Assembly: GCA_024638655.1 (NCBI GenBank) | Contig: JAHEJW010000021.1 | Location: 7,522-43,519, forward strand | Source of the DNA: a bacterium | GTDB lineage: Bacteria; Actinomycetota; Acidimicrobiia; Spongiisociales; ZC4RG35 | Direction: 5' to 3' | Length of the DNA: 35,998 nt | In this document: piece by piece, positions 17,405-25,263 of the stretch | How positions within the stretch are numbered: position 1 is the first letter of the stretch | How the letters are laid out: every line of letters starts with the position of its first letter | Notes under the pieces: model-generated | What the model was told of the DNA's origin: nothing | Database searches by the model: none | Seen by the model: only the letters and a program-made list of their open reading frames with translations | Made by a program: the position numbers and the translations under genes

Positions 17405-17917
17405 ATGCCCGGATCGCTGGGCCATCTGACGAATCGGTTCTTCGACGTGCTCCTGGCCAAGCGGCTCACAACCGCTGAGCGCGCAACCTTGGAGACGTGG
17501 CTCACGGAGGATCTCGCGGGAATATTCTTTGCCCAGCCCGACTATGACCAGCGGCACGGGTACGAGGCAGGTGTCACGGTCCTCGGTGCCGGCCTGGGGG
17601 AGGATGCAGTAGTCGCCGCGGTGATGCACGACACGGGGAAACGACACTCCGGTCTGGGCATCGCGGGACGGGTCGTCGCATCCCTGCTGATCAAGCTCGA
17701 CTTGGGCCTGACACGGCGTATGAAGCTGTATCGGGACCACGGGATCACCGCGGCCGCCGAATTGGCCGGTTATGGCGCTCCTTCCCTGGCGATCGACTAT
17801 GCCCTTCATCACCACGGCAGCAGACCTCCGACCATCAGCGCCGAGACCTGGGCGATTCTCACCGAAGCCGACAGGGCAAACGCCGGGTACCTGAAGAAGC
17901 CGGGAATATCCTCGTGA
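17405..17917 (+). CDS. HD-domain hydrolase-like protein
   Basis: The 170-residue product carries HD-type metal-ligand motifs: RHGYEAG (H51), MHDTGKRH (H75, D76) and LHHHGSR (H135-H137). D111/H112 in RDHG may also contribute. HD proteins are usually phosphohydrolases for nucleotides or cyclic nucleotides. The ATG at 17405 is four bases after the DksA-like stop, and the reading frame continues upstream without a better start. The stop overlaps the scpA GTG. No specific substrate can be given. Confidence 0.8.
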   Translation: MPGSLGHLTNRFFDVLLAKRLTTAERATLETWLTEDLAGIFFAQPDYDQRHGYEAGVTVLGAGLGEDAVVAAVMHDTGKRHSGLGIAGRVVASLLIKLDLGLTRRMKLYRDHGITAAAELAGYGAPSLAIDYALHHHGSRPPTISAETWAILTEADRANAGYLKKPGISS

Positions 17918-18684
17918 GACAGATGAGCTTCCATGTCAAGACCACGGTCTTCGAAGGGCCCCTCGACCTCCTGCTGCAGCTGATCACCAAGCATCAGCTA
18001 GAGGTCACCGCAGTTGGGTTGGCTGGTGTGGTGGGTGAGTACCTTTCGTTCCTGGAAGAGATGAAGGAACTCGACATTGAGGTCACTTCGGAGTTCTTGA
18101 TGATCGCCGCGACTCTGGTCCAGTTGAAGGCGCGTTCGCTGCTTCCGACATCTGGGGAGCTCGACCTAGACGACGAGCTGGCCCTCATCGAAGAGCGTGA
18201 CCGATTGCTCTCGCGGCTCTTGGCGAGCGTCACCTTCAAAGACGTCGCCGCCGTTCTCCTCAGGCGGCTCCAGGAGTCCAACAGGTTCGTTCCCCGTGTA
18301 TCCGGGTTGGACCAGAAGATCCAGGCACCGGCTCCGAGCGTCCCCTTGCCTGTCGATCGCGAGGGTCTGGCGCTCATTGCTGCCAAGGTCTTCGCCCGCG
18401 CAACCGCTGAGCCTGATCTCGATCACCTCGATCTGGAGCTTCCGAGTGTGGAGAAGGCGATAATCGACCTTCGTCGTCGCGTCAGCGAGCTCACAATGGC
18501 GAGCTTCGAGGAACTGACCGAGCACTGCAGCAGGCCCACGGAGGTGGCGGCCTACTTCCTGGCCCTCCTCGAGATGGCCCGGTGGGGCCTGATCGAGGTC
18601 ACGCAGGAGGACTGGTTGGCTGCCATCAAGGTCAAACACCGCGACGGAGGCGAGTTGGATCTCACCTCGGAATGGGCCTCGTGA
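17914..18684 (+). CDS. scpA: segregation and condensation protein ScpA
   Basis: This kleisin subunit of the SMC-ScpAB condensin links SMC heads. It has 256 residues from the GTG at 17914; an in-frame ATG at 17923 gives FHVKTTVFEGPLDLLLQL at the very start and is a valid alternative. N- and C-terminal domains show SEFLMIAATLVQLKARSLLP and a late DLTSEWAS tail. The stop overlaps the scpB start. The pair scpA-scpB followed by rluB is conserved across many Gram-positives. Confidence 0.95.
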   Translation: MRQMSFHVKTTVFEGPLDLLLQLITKHQLEVTAVGLAGVVGEYLSFLEEMKELDIEVTSEFLMIAATLVQLKARSLLPTSGELDLDDELALIEERDRLLSRLLASVTFKDVAAVLLRRLQESNRFVPRVSGLDQKIQAPAPSVPLPVDREGLALIAAKVFARATAEPDLDHLDLELPSVEKAIIDLRRRVSELTMASFEELTEHCSRPTEVAAYFLALLEMARWGLIEVTQEDWLAAIKVKHRDGGELDLTSEWAS

Positions 18685-19241
18685 GCCCTCTCACCGCTCT
18701 CGAGGCGATTCTCTTCGTAACCGAGGCCCCAGTCCCGACTTCCGAGTTGGCCGAGGTGCTGGAGGTGTCGAAGGGTGATGTCGAGAAACTGCTCGCAACC
18801 CTCGAGAGGGACCTGGCTCACCGAGAAGCCGGACTGGTGCTGCGCGAGGTCGCCGGAGGCTGGCGTCTATACAGCCACCCGGACGCCTACCCGTATCTGG
18901 AGCGATTCTCGTCCTCGGCAACGTCCCGAAAGCTGTCCGGAGCAGCTCTAGAGACCCTTGCTGTGATTGCGTATCGCCAGCCTGTTGCGCGGAGCCAAAT
19001 CAATGAGATAAGAGGCGTCGACTCCGACTCCGCGGTCAGAACCCTGGAGAGGCTTGGCTTCGTCGAAGAGAAGGGACGTCTCGATCTGCCAGGAAACCCC
19101 GCCGTCTACGGCACCACCGAGAGGTTCCTCGAGAAGCTCGGCATGGGATCGCTCGACGACCTCCCGCCTCTGGCCGACCACGTACCCCCGGCAGGCTTCG
19201 TCGACTCGCTGGAGGAGACGCTCCGTCCAGGCGGGATCTGA
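18681..19241 (+). CDS. scpB: segregation and condensation protein ScpB
   Basis: ScpB is the winged-helix dimer that clamps ScpA in condensin. From GTG 18681 it has 186 residues; ATG 18672 is a nearby alternative adding three residues. Motifs seen are ALEAILFVTEAPV at the N terminus, SGAALETLAVIAYRQPV, and RGVDSDSAVRTLERLGF. The GTGA overlap with scpA supports the chosen start. Ends four bases before rluB. Confidence 0.93.
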   Translation: MSPLTALEAILFVTEAPVPTSELAEVLEVSKGDVEKLLATLERDLAHREAGLVLREVAGGWRLYSHPDAYPYLERFSSSATSRKLSGAALETLAVIAYRQPVARSQINEIRGVDSDSAVRTLERLGFVEEKGRLDLPGNPAVYGTTERFLEKLGMGSLDDLPPLADHVPPAGFVDSLEETLRPGGI

Positions 19242-19244
19242 CGC

Positions 19245-19976
19245 GTGGCGGAGCGGGTCCGCATCCAGAAGGCCGTAGCGAATGCCGGCCTGATGTCACG
19301 GAGGGCGGCCGAAGATGCAATCGCTGAGGGGCGAATCCAGGTCGACGGCACGACGGCCCGGCTCGGGGATCGGGTTGACCTGACAGCGCAGACGCTCACC
19401 CTCGACGGGGTGCCGATTTCTGTAGACCCCGACTTGGAGACTTTTCTCCTATACAAGCCTCATGGTGTGATCAGCACGGCCAGTGATCCCCATGGCCGGC
19501 CGACCGTCGTCGAACTCATCGACAGCGCGAAGCGCTTGTATCCGGTCGGGCGTCTGGATGCCGACTCCGAGGGTCTGATCCTGGTCTCGAACGACGGTGA
19601 GCTCACCAATCGGGTGACCCATCCGAGCTATGGGATCACCAAGACGTATCTCGCACTCGTCGACGGTGTCCCCTCCGCCAAGAGCCTGCGCGGCCTAGTC
19701 GCCGGTGTGGACCTGGAGGACGGCCTTGCTCGCGCCTCGAGCGCCCGACTAGTCGACGAGTCGCGCCGGGACCGGTCTCTGGTCGAGATCGTCATGCTCG
19801 AGGGTCGTAATCGCGAAGTCCGCCGGATGTTCGACGCTATAGGTCATCCGGTGCAGCAACTCGTACGGACCGCCATCGGCTCGATCAGAGACCCCGATCT
19901 GAAGCCCGGGGAATCGAAACGTCTGAGCGCTCAAGACATCAAGACGCTCCTCGAGTCAGGTGTCCCCGATGGATGA
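19245..19976 (+). CDS. rluB: 23S rRNA pseudouridine synthase (RluB family)
   Basis: The 243-residue enzyme has an N-terminal S4 RNA-binding domain (RIQKAVANAGLMSRRAAE) and the RsuA/RluB catalytic domain. The catalytic Asp lies in GRLDADSEGLIL (about residue 106), and EGRNREVRRMF lies in the C-terminal half. It makes pseudouridine in the 23S rRNA peptidyl-transferase region. The GTG start lies four bases after scpB. The stop overlaps the aroA start. Confidence 0.92.
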   Translation: MAERVRIQKAVANAGLMSRRAAEDAIAEGRIQVDGTTARLGDRVDLTAQTLTLDGVPISVDPDLETFLLYKPHGVISTASDPHGRPTVVELIDSAKRLYPVGRLDADSEGLILVSNDGELTNRVTHPSYGITKTYLALVDGVPSAKSLRGLVAGVDLEDGLARASSARLVDESRRDRSLVEIVMLEGRNREVRRMFDAIGHPVQQLVRTAIGSIRDPDLKPGESKRLSAQDIKTLLESGVPDG

Positions 19977-21228
19977 GGTTGTCCGAGTCGCTCCGGTCGA
20001 CGGGCCCATTGATGCGACCATTCGGCTTCCTGGGTCAAAATCCATGACTATCAGAGCCGTAGCCGCGGCTGCCCTTGCCAAGGGTCGAAGCCACATCTAC
20101 GGCGGCCTTGTCGCGGACGACTCCGCCGCGATGATCGGAGTGGTCCGGGATCTCGGTGTCGGTGCGGAGGATGGATCCGAGCCTTGGGCCGTGGATGGCC
20201 GCGGCGGATACCTCCATGCCCATTCAGGGGTGGTGAACGCCAATGAGTCGGGCCTGACAGCAAGAATTGCGCTGGCACTCGCCGCCTTCACCGAGACCTC
20301 AACAACTGTCACCGGACGTGGGCGGCTCCTCGAGCGGCCCATCGACGCCCTCGTCGAAGTGCTCCAGGGCCAAGGCGTGACGGTGCAGACATCCAATGGG
20401 TTTCTCCCCGCCACTGTGAGCGGTCAGGGTGGTTTGTGGGGTGGTGACATCACGGTCGACTGCTCGAAGAGCAGCCAATTCGCCACCGCGGTGCTACTGG
20501 TCTCTCCGCTGATGACGGAGCCCGCCAGGGTGCGGCTGACCGGCCTGGCCGGCTCGTCCGGCTATCTCGATTCGACTGTTGCCGTCATGGAGGCTTTCGG
20601 TGCGACGGTGCAGAGGACGATCACGGGCTTCGAGACGACCCCCACCGGGTATTCGCCGGCCGACTACCTGATCGAGGCCGACGCTTCGGCTGCGGTGTAT
20701 CCGATGGCCGCCGCCGCCATCACCGGCGGGCATGTGCGAATACCAGGGTTGCATCGTGGCTCCACCCAACCCGACATCGCCATCGCCCGGCATCTGGAAG
20801 AGATGGGATGTGTCGTCACCGACAGCGTCGAGGGGCTCAGCGTGTCCGGACCGCAGCAACTCCAGCCGATCGATGCAGACCTCTCCGACGCGCCGGACGG
20901 AGCGCTCGGTTTGGCGGTCGTCTGCGCATTTGCCAGCGGACGGAGCAAGTTGTCTGGCTTGCACTCCCTCAAGTACAAGGAGTCGGACCGGCTCGATGCC
21001 ATCTCACGGGGACTGATTCGCATTGGAGTCGATTCGGATGTCGACCAGCAGAGCCTCATCATCAACCCATCCCCCCTTCACTCTGGTGTCATAGACCCAC
21101 ACGGAGACCACCGAATCGCCATGTCCTTGGCTGTCGCCGGTCTTCGAGTCCCGGGCATCGAGGTGGAGAATCCCGGCGTGGTCAACAAGACGTGGCCCGG
21201 TTTCTGGGAGATGCTCGCCGGGCTCTAG
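19969..21228 (+). CDS. aroA: EPSP synthase (3-phosphoshikimate carboxyvinyltransferase)
   Basis: This enzyme of the shikimate pathway joins phosphoenolpyruvate to shikimate 3-phosphate. From ATG 19969 it has 419 residues; GTG 19960 gives three more. Seen motifs are LPGSKSMTIR (K24, S25, R29), PDGAL, KYKESDRLDAI, GDHRIAMSL and KTWPGFWEM. At the phosphoenolpyruvate/glyphosate loop the residues read NESGLTARI instead of the usual NAGTAMRP: the Gly and Arg are kept, Thr97 and Pro101 in E. coli numbering become Leu and Ile. Start overlaps rluB. The region after it holds stem-loops at 21241-21266. Confidence 0.93.
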   Translation: MDEVVRVAPVDGPIDATIRLPGSKSMTIRAVAAAALAKGRSHIYGGLVADDSAAMIGVVRDLGVGAEDGSEPWAVDGRGGYLHAHSGVVNANESGLTARIALALAAFTETSTTVTGRGRLLERPIDALVEVLQGQGVTVQTSNGFLPATVSGQGGLWGGDITVDCSKSSQFATAVLLVSPLMTEPARVRLTGLAGSSGYLDSTVAVMEAFGATVQRTITGFETTPTGYSPADYLIEADASAAVYPMAAAAITGGHVRIPGLHRGSTQPDIAIARHLEEMGCVVTDSVEGLSVSGPQQLQPIDADLSDAPDGALGLAVVCAFASGRSKLSGLHSLKYKESDRLDAISRGLIRIGVDSDVDQQSLIINPSPLHSGVIDPHGDHRIAMSLAVAGLRVPGIEVENPGVVNKTWPGFWEMLAGL

Positions 21229-21240
21229 ACAAAGTGGCTT

Positions 21241-21266
21241 GGAAACCGGTCATCCTGTGGTTTTCC
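21241..21266 (+). terminator. stem-loop after aroA, possible terminator
   Basis: GGAAACC (21241-21247) can pair with GGTTTTCC (21259-21266) with one bulged base, 12 bases after the aroA stop. There is no following U-run, so termination is only a possibility. Confidence 0.35.
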
Positions 21267-21330
21267 GGAGTAGCGTGACTCCGCGGAGAGGTCACCGGCT
21301 TCGATTCGCCCCCATGTCCGAAGCACCCCC

Positions 21331-21420
21331 AAGTAGGACAACCCCCTTCGGGGCCGGTCCCTCTCCTCCGCAGGTGCCCACATCCATGAGCAGTCCACCT
21401 GCCGTCACTTCCTCGTGACG
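21331..21420 (+). other. stem-loop cluster before cmk
   Basis: The 217-base gap between aroA and cmk has no gene. Two perfect hairpins stand close together: GCAGGTG 21370-21376 with CACCTGC 21396-21402, and CGTCAC 21403-21408 with GTGACG 21415-21420. Before them a CCCC/GGGG hairpin lies at about 21341-21353. The cluster ends 13 bases before the putative cmk -10 box, so it lies upstream of the expected transcript start. It could be a terminator region of the aroA operon or a regulatory DNA site. Confidence 0.3.
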
Positions 21421-21432
21421 CTTCCCGACCTC

Positions 21433-21438
21433 TAACCT
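21433..21438 (+). promoter_or_regulatory. putative leaderless -10 element of cmk
   Basis: TAACCT ends seven bases before the cmk GTG, and no ribosome binding site lies between. This spacing places the transcript start at or next to the start codon. Confidence 0.4.
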
Positions 21439-21445
21439 CGCCCCC

Positions 21446-22093
21446 GTGCGAGATGTGATCGTGACCATGGACGGGCCGAGTGGCACGGGTAAGAGCACCG
21501 TCTCCCGCGAGGTGGCGAAGCGGACACACCTCCCTCACCTCGATACCGGCGCCTACTACCGGGCGGCGACACTCGCTGCGATTCGGGCGGGTGTCGACCT
21601 CGAGTCCGAAGACGAGGTGACGCGAGCGGTCGGGGTGGCCGACATCAACGAAGAGCACGACGGGGTATTCCTCGATGGCGAGAACGTCTCCTCCGAGATC
21701 CGGGGCGGTGCGGTGACTACCCACGTCTCGAGGGTGTCTGCATACCCCCAGGTCAGAGAGATCTTGGTGGACATGCAACGGGAATGGGTCAAAAGCCACG
21801 GTGGGAGCGCCGTTGTGGAAGGCCGGGACATCGGCTCCGTCGTATTCCCCGAGGCCGAAGTCAAGATCTACCTGGACGCCGATCCGAGCGTGAGGGCCAG
21901 GAGGAGGGCATTGCAGTTCGGAGACGACCCGGATGACGTGGTTGCCGATTTGGAGCGACGAGACACATTCGACTCCACTCGCGCGGTCTCCCCGTTGTCG
22001 ATTCCGGAGGGGGCGGTGATCATCGACACCTCGGCGCTCACCTTCAACCAGGTCGTTGAACGCGTCCTCGACCTCATCGCCGCGCATTCTTGA
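21446..22093 (+). CDS. cmk: cytidylate kinase
   Basis: This 215-residue kinase phosphorylates CMP and dCMP with ATP. It opens with VIVTMDGPSGTGKST (P-loop), then the CMP-binding region LDTGAYYRAAT, VVEGRDIGSVVFPEAEVK, and the lid region with RARRR. The GTG start is chosen because TAACCT seven bases upstream fits a leaderless promoter. Cmk next to rluB/aroA and der is a common actinobacterial layout. Confidence 0.95.
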   Translation: MRDVIVTMDGPSGTGKSTVSREVAKRTHLPHLDTGAYYRAATLAAIRAGVDLESEDEVTRAVGVADINEEHDGVFLDGENVSSEIRGGAVTTHVSRVSAYPQVREILVDMQREWVKSHGGSAVVEGRDIGSVVFPEAEVKIYLDADPSVRARRRALQFGDDPDDVVADLERRDTFDSTRAVSPLSIPEGAVIIDTSALTFNQVVERVLDLIAAHS

Positions 22094-22109
22094 TTGCCCG
22101 GGTGGCCCC

Positions 22110-22115
22110 TACCAT
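22110..22115 (+). promoter_or_regulatory. putative leaderless -10 element of ispH
   Basis: TACCAT ends six bases before the ispH ATG in the 28-base gap after cmk. No ribosome binding site is seen, so the mRNA would begin at the ATG. Confidence 0.4.
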
Positions 22116-22121
22116 TGCATC

Positions 22122-23171
22122 ATGAGCGTTCAGAGGGTCCTCGTCGCCGAGCCGAGAGGCTTTTGTGCCGGGGTGGAGATGGCCATCAAGGCCCTGACAT
22201 GGATGACCCGGATCTTCGAAGGTCCGGTCTACTGCTATCACGAGATCGTTCACAACGAGTGGGTAGTGAAAGCCTTCGAGCGGGTAGGTGTCGTGTTCGT
22301 GAACGACATCTCCGAGGTTCCCGAGGGCGCCCCGATAATGCTCTCTGCCCATGGCTCCGCTCCGGAGGTGGTTGCGGCGGCCCAAGATCGCGCCGCAGTC
22401 GTCATCGATGCTGTCTGCCCTCTGGTGACGAAGGTGCACCACGAGGTGAAGATGATGTCTCGAAAGGGCTACCAGATCCTCTACGTCGGCCATGAGGGCC
22501 ATGATGAGGCAGTGGGGACCATCGCAGAGGCTCCCGACGCAATAACGCTGATCGAGCCGGAGGACGGCTTGGGAGTTTTCGCCGCACGCGATCCTGAAAA
22601 GGTCGCCCTTGTCGCTCAGACAACCCTCGGGCTTCATGAGTGGCAAGGCGTGATGGACGATGCCTCAGGCCGATATCCCGATCTCAAGACAGCCCGCAAG
22701 TCCGACCTCTGCTACGCGACAACCAATCGACAGGAGGCGGTGGGCCAGCTGAGCGACGAATGTGACCTGATACTCGTTGTCGGTTCGCACAATTCATCCA
22801 ACACCCAGGCTCTGGTTCGGGTGGCGAATGAGAACGGCGTTGCCGCTCACCGGATCGACTCGGCGACGGATATCCGCCGGGAGTGGCTCGAAGGCGTTGA
22901 GACCGTGGGACTCACGGCTGGTGCTTCGGCCCCGGATCATCTGGTACAAGAGGTCATCGACGAGCTGGCACCCATGCAAGGGTTCGAGCTATGGAGCGCG
23001 ACCGAGGAGGCGGAGTATTTCCCGCTCCCACCACAATTACGAGCTTTCGTGACGACACTTCAGCAGTTGGTCGAAGCGGGCGTCACCGCATCCAAACCCG
23101 GTGGCGAATCGTGGCTCGAGAGAGACCGAGAGTGGACAGCCACCGAGGCGCTCGACCTCATCAGCACCTAG
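22122..23171 (+). CDS. ispH: 4-hydroxy-3-methylbut-2-enyl diphosphate reductase
   Basis: This [4Fe-4S] enzyme is the last step of the MEP pathway and yields IPP and DMAPP. The 349-residue protein has the three cluster cysteines C15 (GFCAGV), C99 (DAVCPL) and C197 (SDLCYAT). Substrate-binding His occurs in EIVHNEWVV (H44) and SAHGS (H77), and GHEGHDEAVGT is present. I chose ATG 22122; longer in-frame starts run into cmk. A -10 box six bases before it suggests leaderless translation. Confidence 0.95.
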   Translation: MSVQRVLVAEPRGFCAGVEMAIKALTWMTRIFEGPVYCYHEIVHNEWVVKAFERVGVVFVNDISEVPEGAPIMLSAHGSAPEVVAAAQDRAAVVIDAVCPLVTKVHHEVKMMSRKGYQILYVGHEGHDEAVGTIAEAPDAITLIEPEDGLGVFAARDPEKVALVAQTTLGLHEWQGVMDDASGRYPDLKTARKSDLCYATTNRQEAVGQLSDECDLILVVGSHNSSNTQALVRVANENGVAAHRIDSATDIRREWLEGVETVGLTAGASAPDHLVQEVIDELAPMQGFELWSATEEAEYFPLPPQLRAFVTTLQQLVEAGVTASKPGGESWLERDREWTATEALDLIST

Positions 23172-23205
23172 CCCCGAGACCGGGCGCGCCGAATATGCAG
23201 AGTCG

Positions 23206-24522
23206 ATGAGCTCCGTCCCCGTCGTCGCTGTCGTGGGTCGGCCAAACGTGGGCAAGTCGACACTGGTGAACCGGATACTCGGTCGACGCTCGGCAGTGGT
23301 GGAAGAGCTCTCGGGCGTGACCCGAGACCGACGGGAGTTCGATGCGGACTGGGTGGGACGCGAGTTCATCCTCGTCGACACCGGCGGGTGGGAAGTCAGC
23401 CCCGACGGCGACATCAGTGTTGCGATCAAGGAACAGGCCGAAGGAGCGGTCTCCGGCGCCGACGTAGTCATCCTGGTGGTCGATGGGACAACCGACATCA
23501 CCGATGACGACGCTGGGGTGATCTCGATTCTGAGATCGGCAGAGGTCCCGGTGATAGTGGCAGCAAACAAGCTCGACACCTCGGAGTCCGAGTGGAATCT
23601 GGACAGGTTCTGGAAGCTGGGGCTGGGGGAGCCCCGTCCCGTGAGCGCCTATCACGGCCGGGGTGTCGGCGACCTGCTCGACGAGGTCGTATCGGTGCTG
23701 CCTGAGACACTGGAAGAGCCCATTTCGCCTGAAGCGCGCCGGGTGGCCATCGTGGGGAGGCCGAATGTGGGGAAGTCGACTCTGCTCAACCGCCTCCTCG
23801 GGGAGCAGCGGGTGATCGTCTCGGACAAACCGGGGACGACGCGGGACCCCATCGACGTCGATGTCGAGATCGGCGATGAGACCTATCGCCTGGTCGACAC
23901 CGCAGGGATTCGCCGTAAGCGACAGATCGCCGAGGACGCCGACTTCTATGCCGTCCTCAGGGCAAAGGAGGCGCTCGAAACGGCCGATGTCGCCCTTCTC
24001 GTGATCGACTCCAAGGACGGAGTGACACACCAGGATCAGCGGATCGCCTCGGAGGCGGTCGAAGCCGGCGCCGGTCTGATCATTCTCATGAACAAGTGGG
24101 ACGCTCTCGACGAGTATCAGAGAGAGCTGACGGAGCGCTCTTTGCCGGATCGTTTCGGCTTCGTGTCCTGGGCACCCGCTCTGCGAGTCTCGGCCCTGAC
24201 AGGAGCGAGGATCGGTCGCTTGGCGTCGGCGATGGAAGCCGTCTTCGAGGCACGTGAGACCAGGGTGTCGACTGGACAGTTGAACCGCAGCGTCAGAGCG
24301 TGGACGGCGGCGCATCCACCCCCGGTGCGCAAGGGCCGAAGACCTCGTATCCACTATGTCGTTCAGGCCGGTGTTTCGCCACCAACGTTCGTTGTTTTCA
24401 TATCCGGTGGTGACCTGGGCCCCGACTACCTTCGATTTCTGGAGAACCGCTTGCGCGAGATCCACGACTTCACTGGTAACCCAATCCATTTCGTGACGCG
24501 GAGAAGAGCGGACCGGAGATGA
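23206..24522 (+). CDS. der: ribosome-associated GTPase Der (EngA)
   Basis: Der acts in 50S subunit assembly and has two GTPase domains followed by a KH-like domain. In the 438-residue product the first P-loop is GRPNVGKST (11-19), the second is again GRPNVGKST (from 184). G3 motifs are DTGGWE and DTAGIRRKR, and NKLD and NKWD are the G4 motifs. The C-terminal KH part (HYVVQAG to FVTRRRADRR) is intact. ATG 23206 is the natural start just before SSVPVVAVVG. The stop overlaps a small membrane protein gene. Confidence 0.95.
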   Translation: MSSVPVVAVVGRPNVGKSTLVNRILGRRSAVVEELSGVTRDRREFDADWVGREFILVDTGGWEVSPDGDISVAIKEQAEGAVSGADVVILVVDGTTDITDDDAGVISILRSAEVPVIVAANKLDTSESEWNLDRFWKLGLGEPRPVSAYHGRGVGDLLDEVVSVLPETLEEPISPEARRVAIVGRPNVGKSTLLNRLLGEQRVIVSDKPGTTRDPIDVDVEIGDETYRLVDTAGIRRKRQIAEDADFYAVLRAKEALETADVALLVIDSKDGVTHQDQRIASEAVEAGAGLIILMNKWDALDEYQRELTERSLPDRFGFVSWAPALRVSALTGARIGRLASAMEAVFEARETRVSTGQLNRSVRAWTAAHPPPVRKGRRPRIHYVVQAGVSPPTFVVFISGGDLGPDYLRFLENRLREIHDFTGNPIHFVTRRRADRR

Positions 24523-24653
24523 GCGACTCAGGCCGTCCTGAAGACGACTTTCGCACCCCATTCAGCTTCAAGTTGATGGTGGTGCTGGCCGCCCTATACC
24601 TCGGGTGGCGCCTGGTTCAGGGCGTGGTATGGGTGATAGACCGAATCGGTTGA
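24519..24653 (+). CDS. 44-residue single-span membrane protein
   Basis: This small ORF starts with the ATG overlapping the der stop (ATGA at 24519-24522) and ends at TGA 24651-24653. The product begins polar (MSDSGRPEDDF) and has one hydrophobic helix at about residues 18-40 (LMVVLAALYLGW and onward). Overlap with der suggests a real, co-translated gene. I recognise no family. Confidence 0.5.
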   Translation: MSDSGRPEDDFRTPFSFKLMVVLAALYLGWRLVQGVVWVIDRIG

Positions 24654-24676
24654 TCCATTACGGTCTCTCCAAGAAC

Positions 24677-24684
24677 AGAAGGAG
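24677..24684 (+). promoter_or_regulatory. strong ribosome binding site of the cupin gene
   Basis: AGAAGGAG ends five bases before the ATG at 24690. It is one of the clearest Shine-Dalgarno sequences in the window, where most operon heads lack one. Confidence 0.6.
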
Positions 24685-24689
24685 ACGGA

Positions 24690-25085
24690 ATGGAACACAC
24701 GCCCGCCGAGTCACTCTCGTGGAAGGAGGCACCACGGGAACACTTCACCGGGAAGGCTTGGTTCGGACCGCTTTCACAAGCAGAAGACCGGCCCCTGAAT
24801 GCCCTAGGCGTCCTGTTCGAGCCCGAGGCGCGCACAGATTGGCACACCCACCCCGAAGGCCAGGTCCTCTATGTGGTCTCGGGAGCGGGCCGAGTGCAGA
24901 CCGCCGCAGGCGAGACCGTCGAGGTGGGCCCTGGTGACGTTGTTCACACCCCACCTGGTGAAGAACACTGGCATGGCGCAGCTCCCAACTCGTACATGAT
25001 GCATCTTTCCCTGACGACGGGTGGGGCGACCGAGTGGAAGCCGAGGAAGGTCTCGGACGAGGACTACCAACGTCAGCCCGAGTGA
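24690..25085 (+). CDS. cupin-domain protein
   Basis: This 131-residue single-domain cupin has the first motif in DWHTHPEGQVLYVVSG (two His and Glu as metal ligands) and the second in PPGEEHWHGA. It resembles small carboxymuconolactone-linked or quercetinase-like cupins of unknown substrate. The start has a strong Shine-Dalgarno. No catalytic partner gene is next to it, so the reaction cannot be named. Confidence 0.85.
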   Translation: MEHTPAESLSWKEAPREHFTGKAWFGPLSQAEDRPLNALGVLFEPEARTDWHTHPEGQVLYVVSGAGRVQTAAGETVEVGPGDVVHTPPGEEHWHGAAPNSYMMHLSLTTGGATEWKPRKVSDEDYQRQPE

Positions 25086-25101
25086 TGCCGGCAGCCTGGA
25101 A

Positions 25102-25263
25102 TTGAGAACCTGGTTCACTCGCCTTGCGGTCTTCGTGGTAGTCCTGCTGGTGCTCGACAGGTTTTTCACCTGGAACATCTCGATCATGGGCAGTCTCGGC
25201 TTGACGTTGGTGGTCTATCTCATCATGCAGGCACTCGAGAAGGGCGACCGCCCGGCTCGATAG
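25102..25263 (+). CDS. small membrane protein
   Basis: The 53-residue product from TTG 25102 has two hydrophobic stretches, LAVFVVVLLVLDRFF and SLGLTLVVYLIMQAL, joined by a short polar loop. The frame is open farther upstream to a GTG at 25021, inside the cupin gene, so the real start is uncertain. It ends directly against the minus-strand CNNM gene: the two stop codons form TAGCTA. No family recognised. Confidence 0.45.
   Translation: MRTWFTRLAVFVVVLLVLDRFFTWNISIMGSLGLTLVVYLIMQALEKGDRPAR

Noticed and set aside
23161..24561. 466-residue minus-strand ORF
   Set aside because: Opposite der with its two clear GTPase domains; no domain features.
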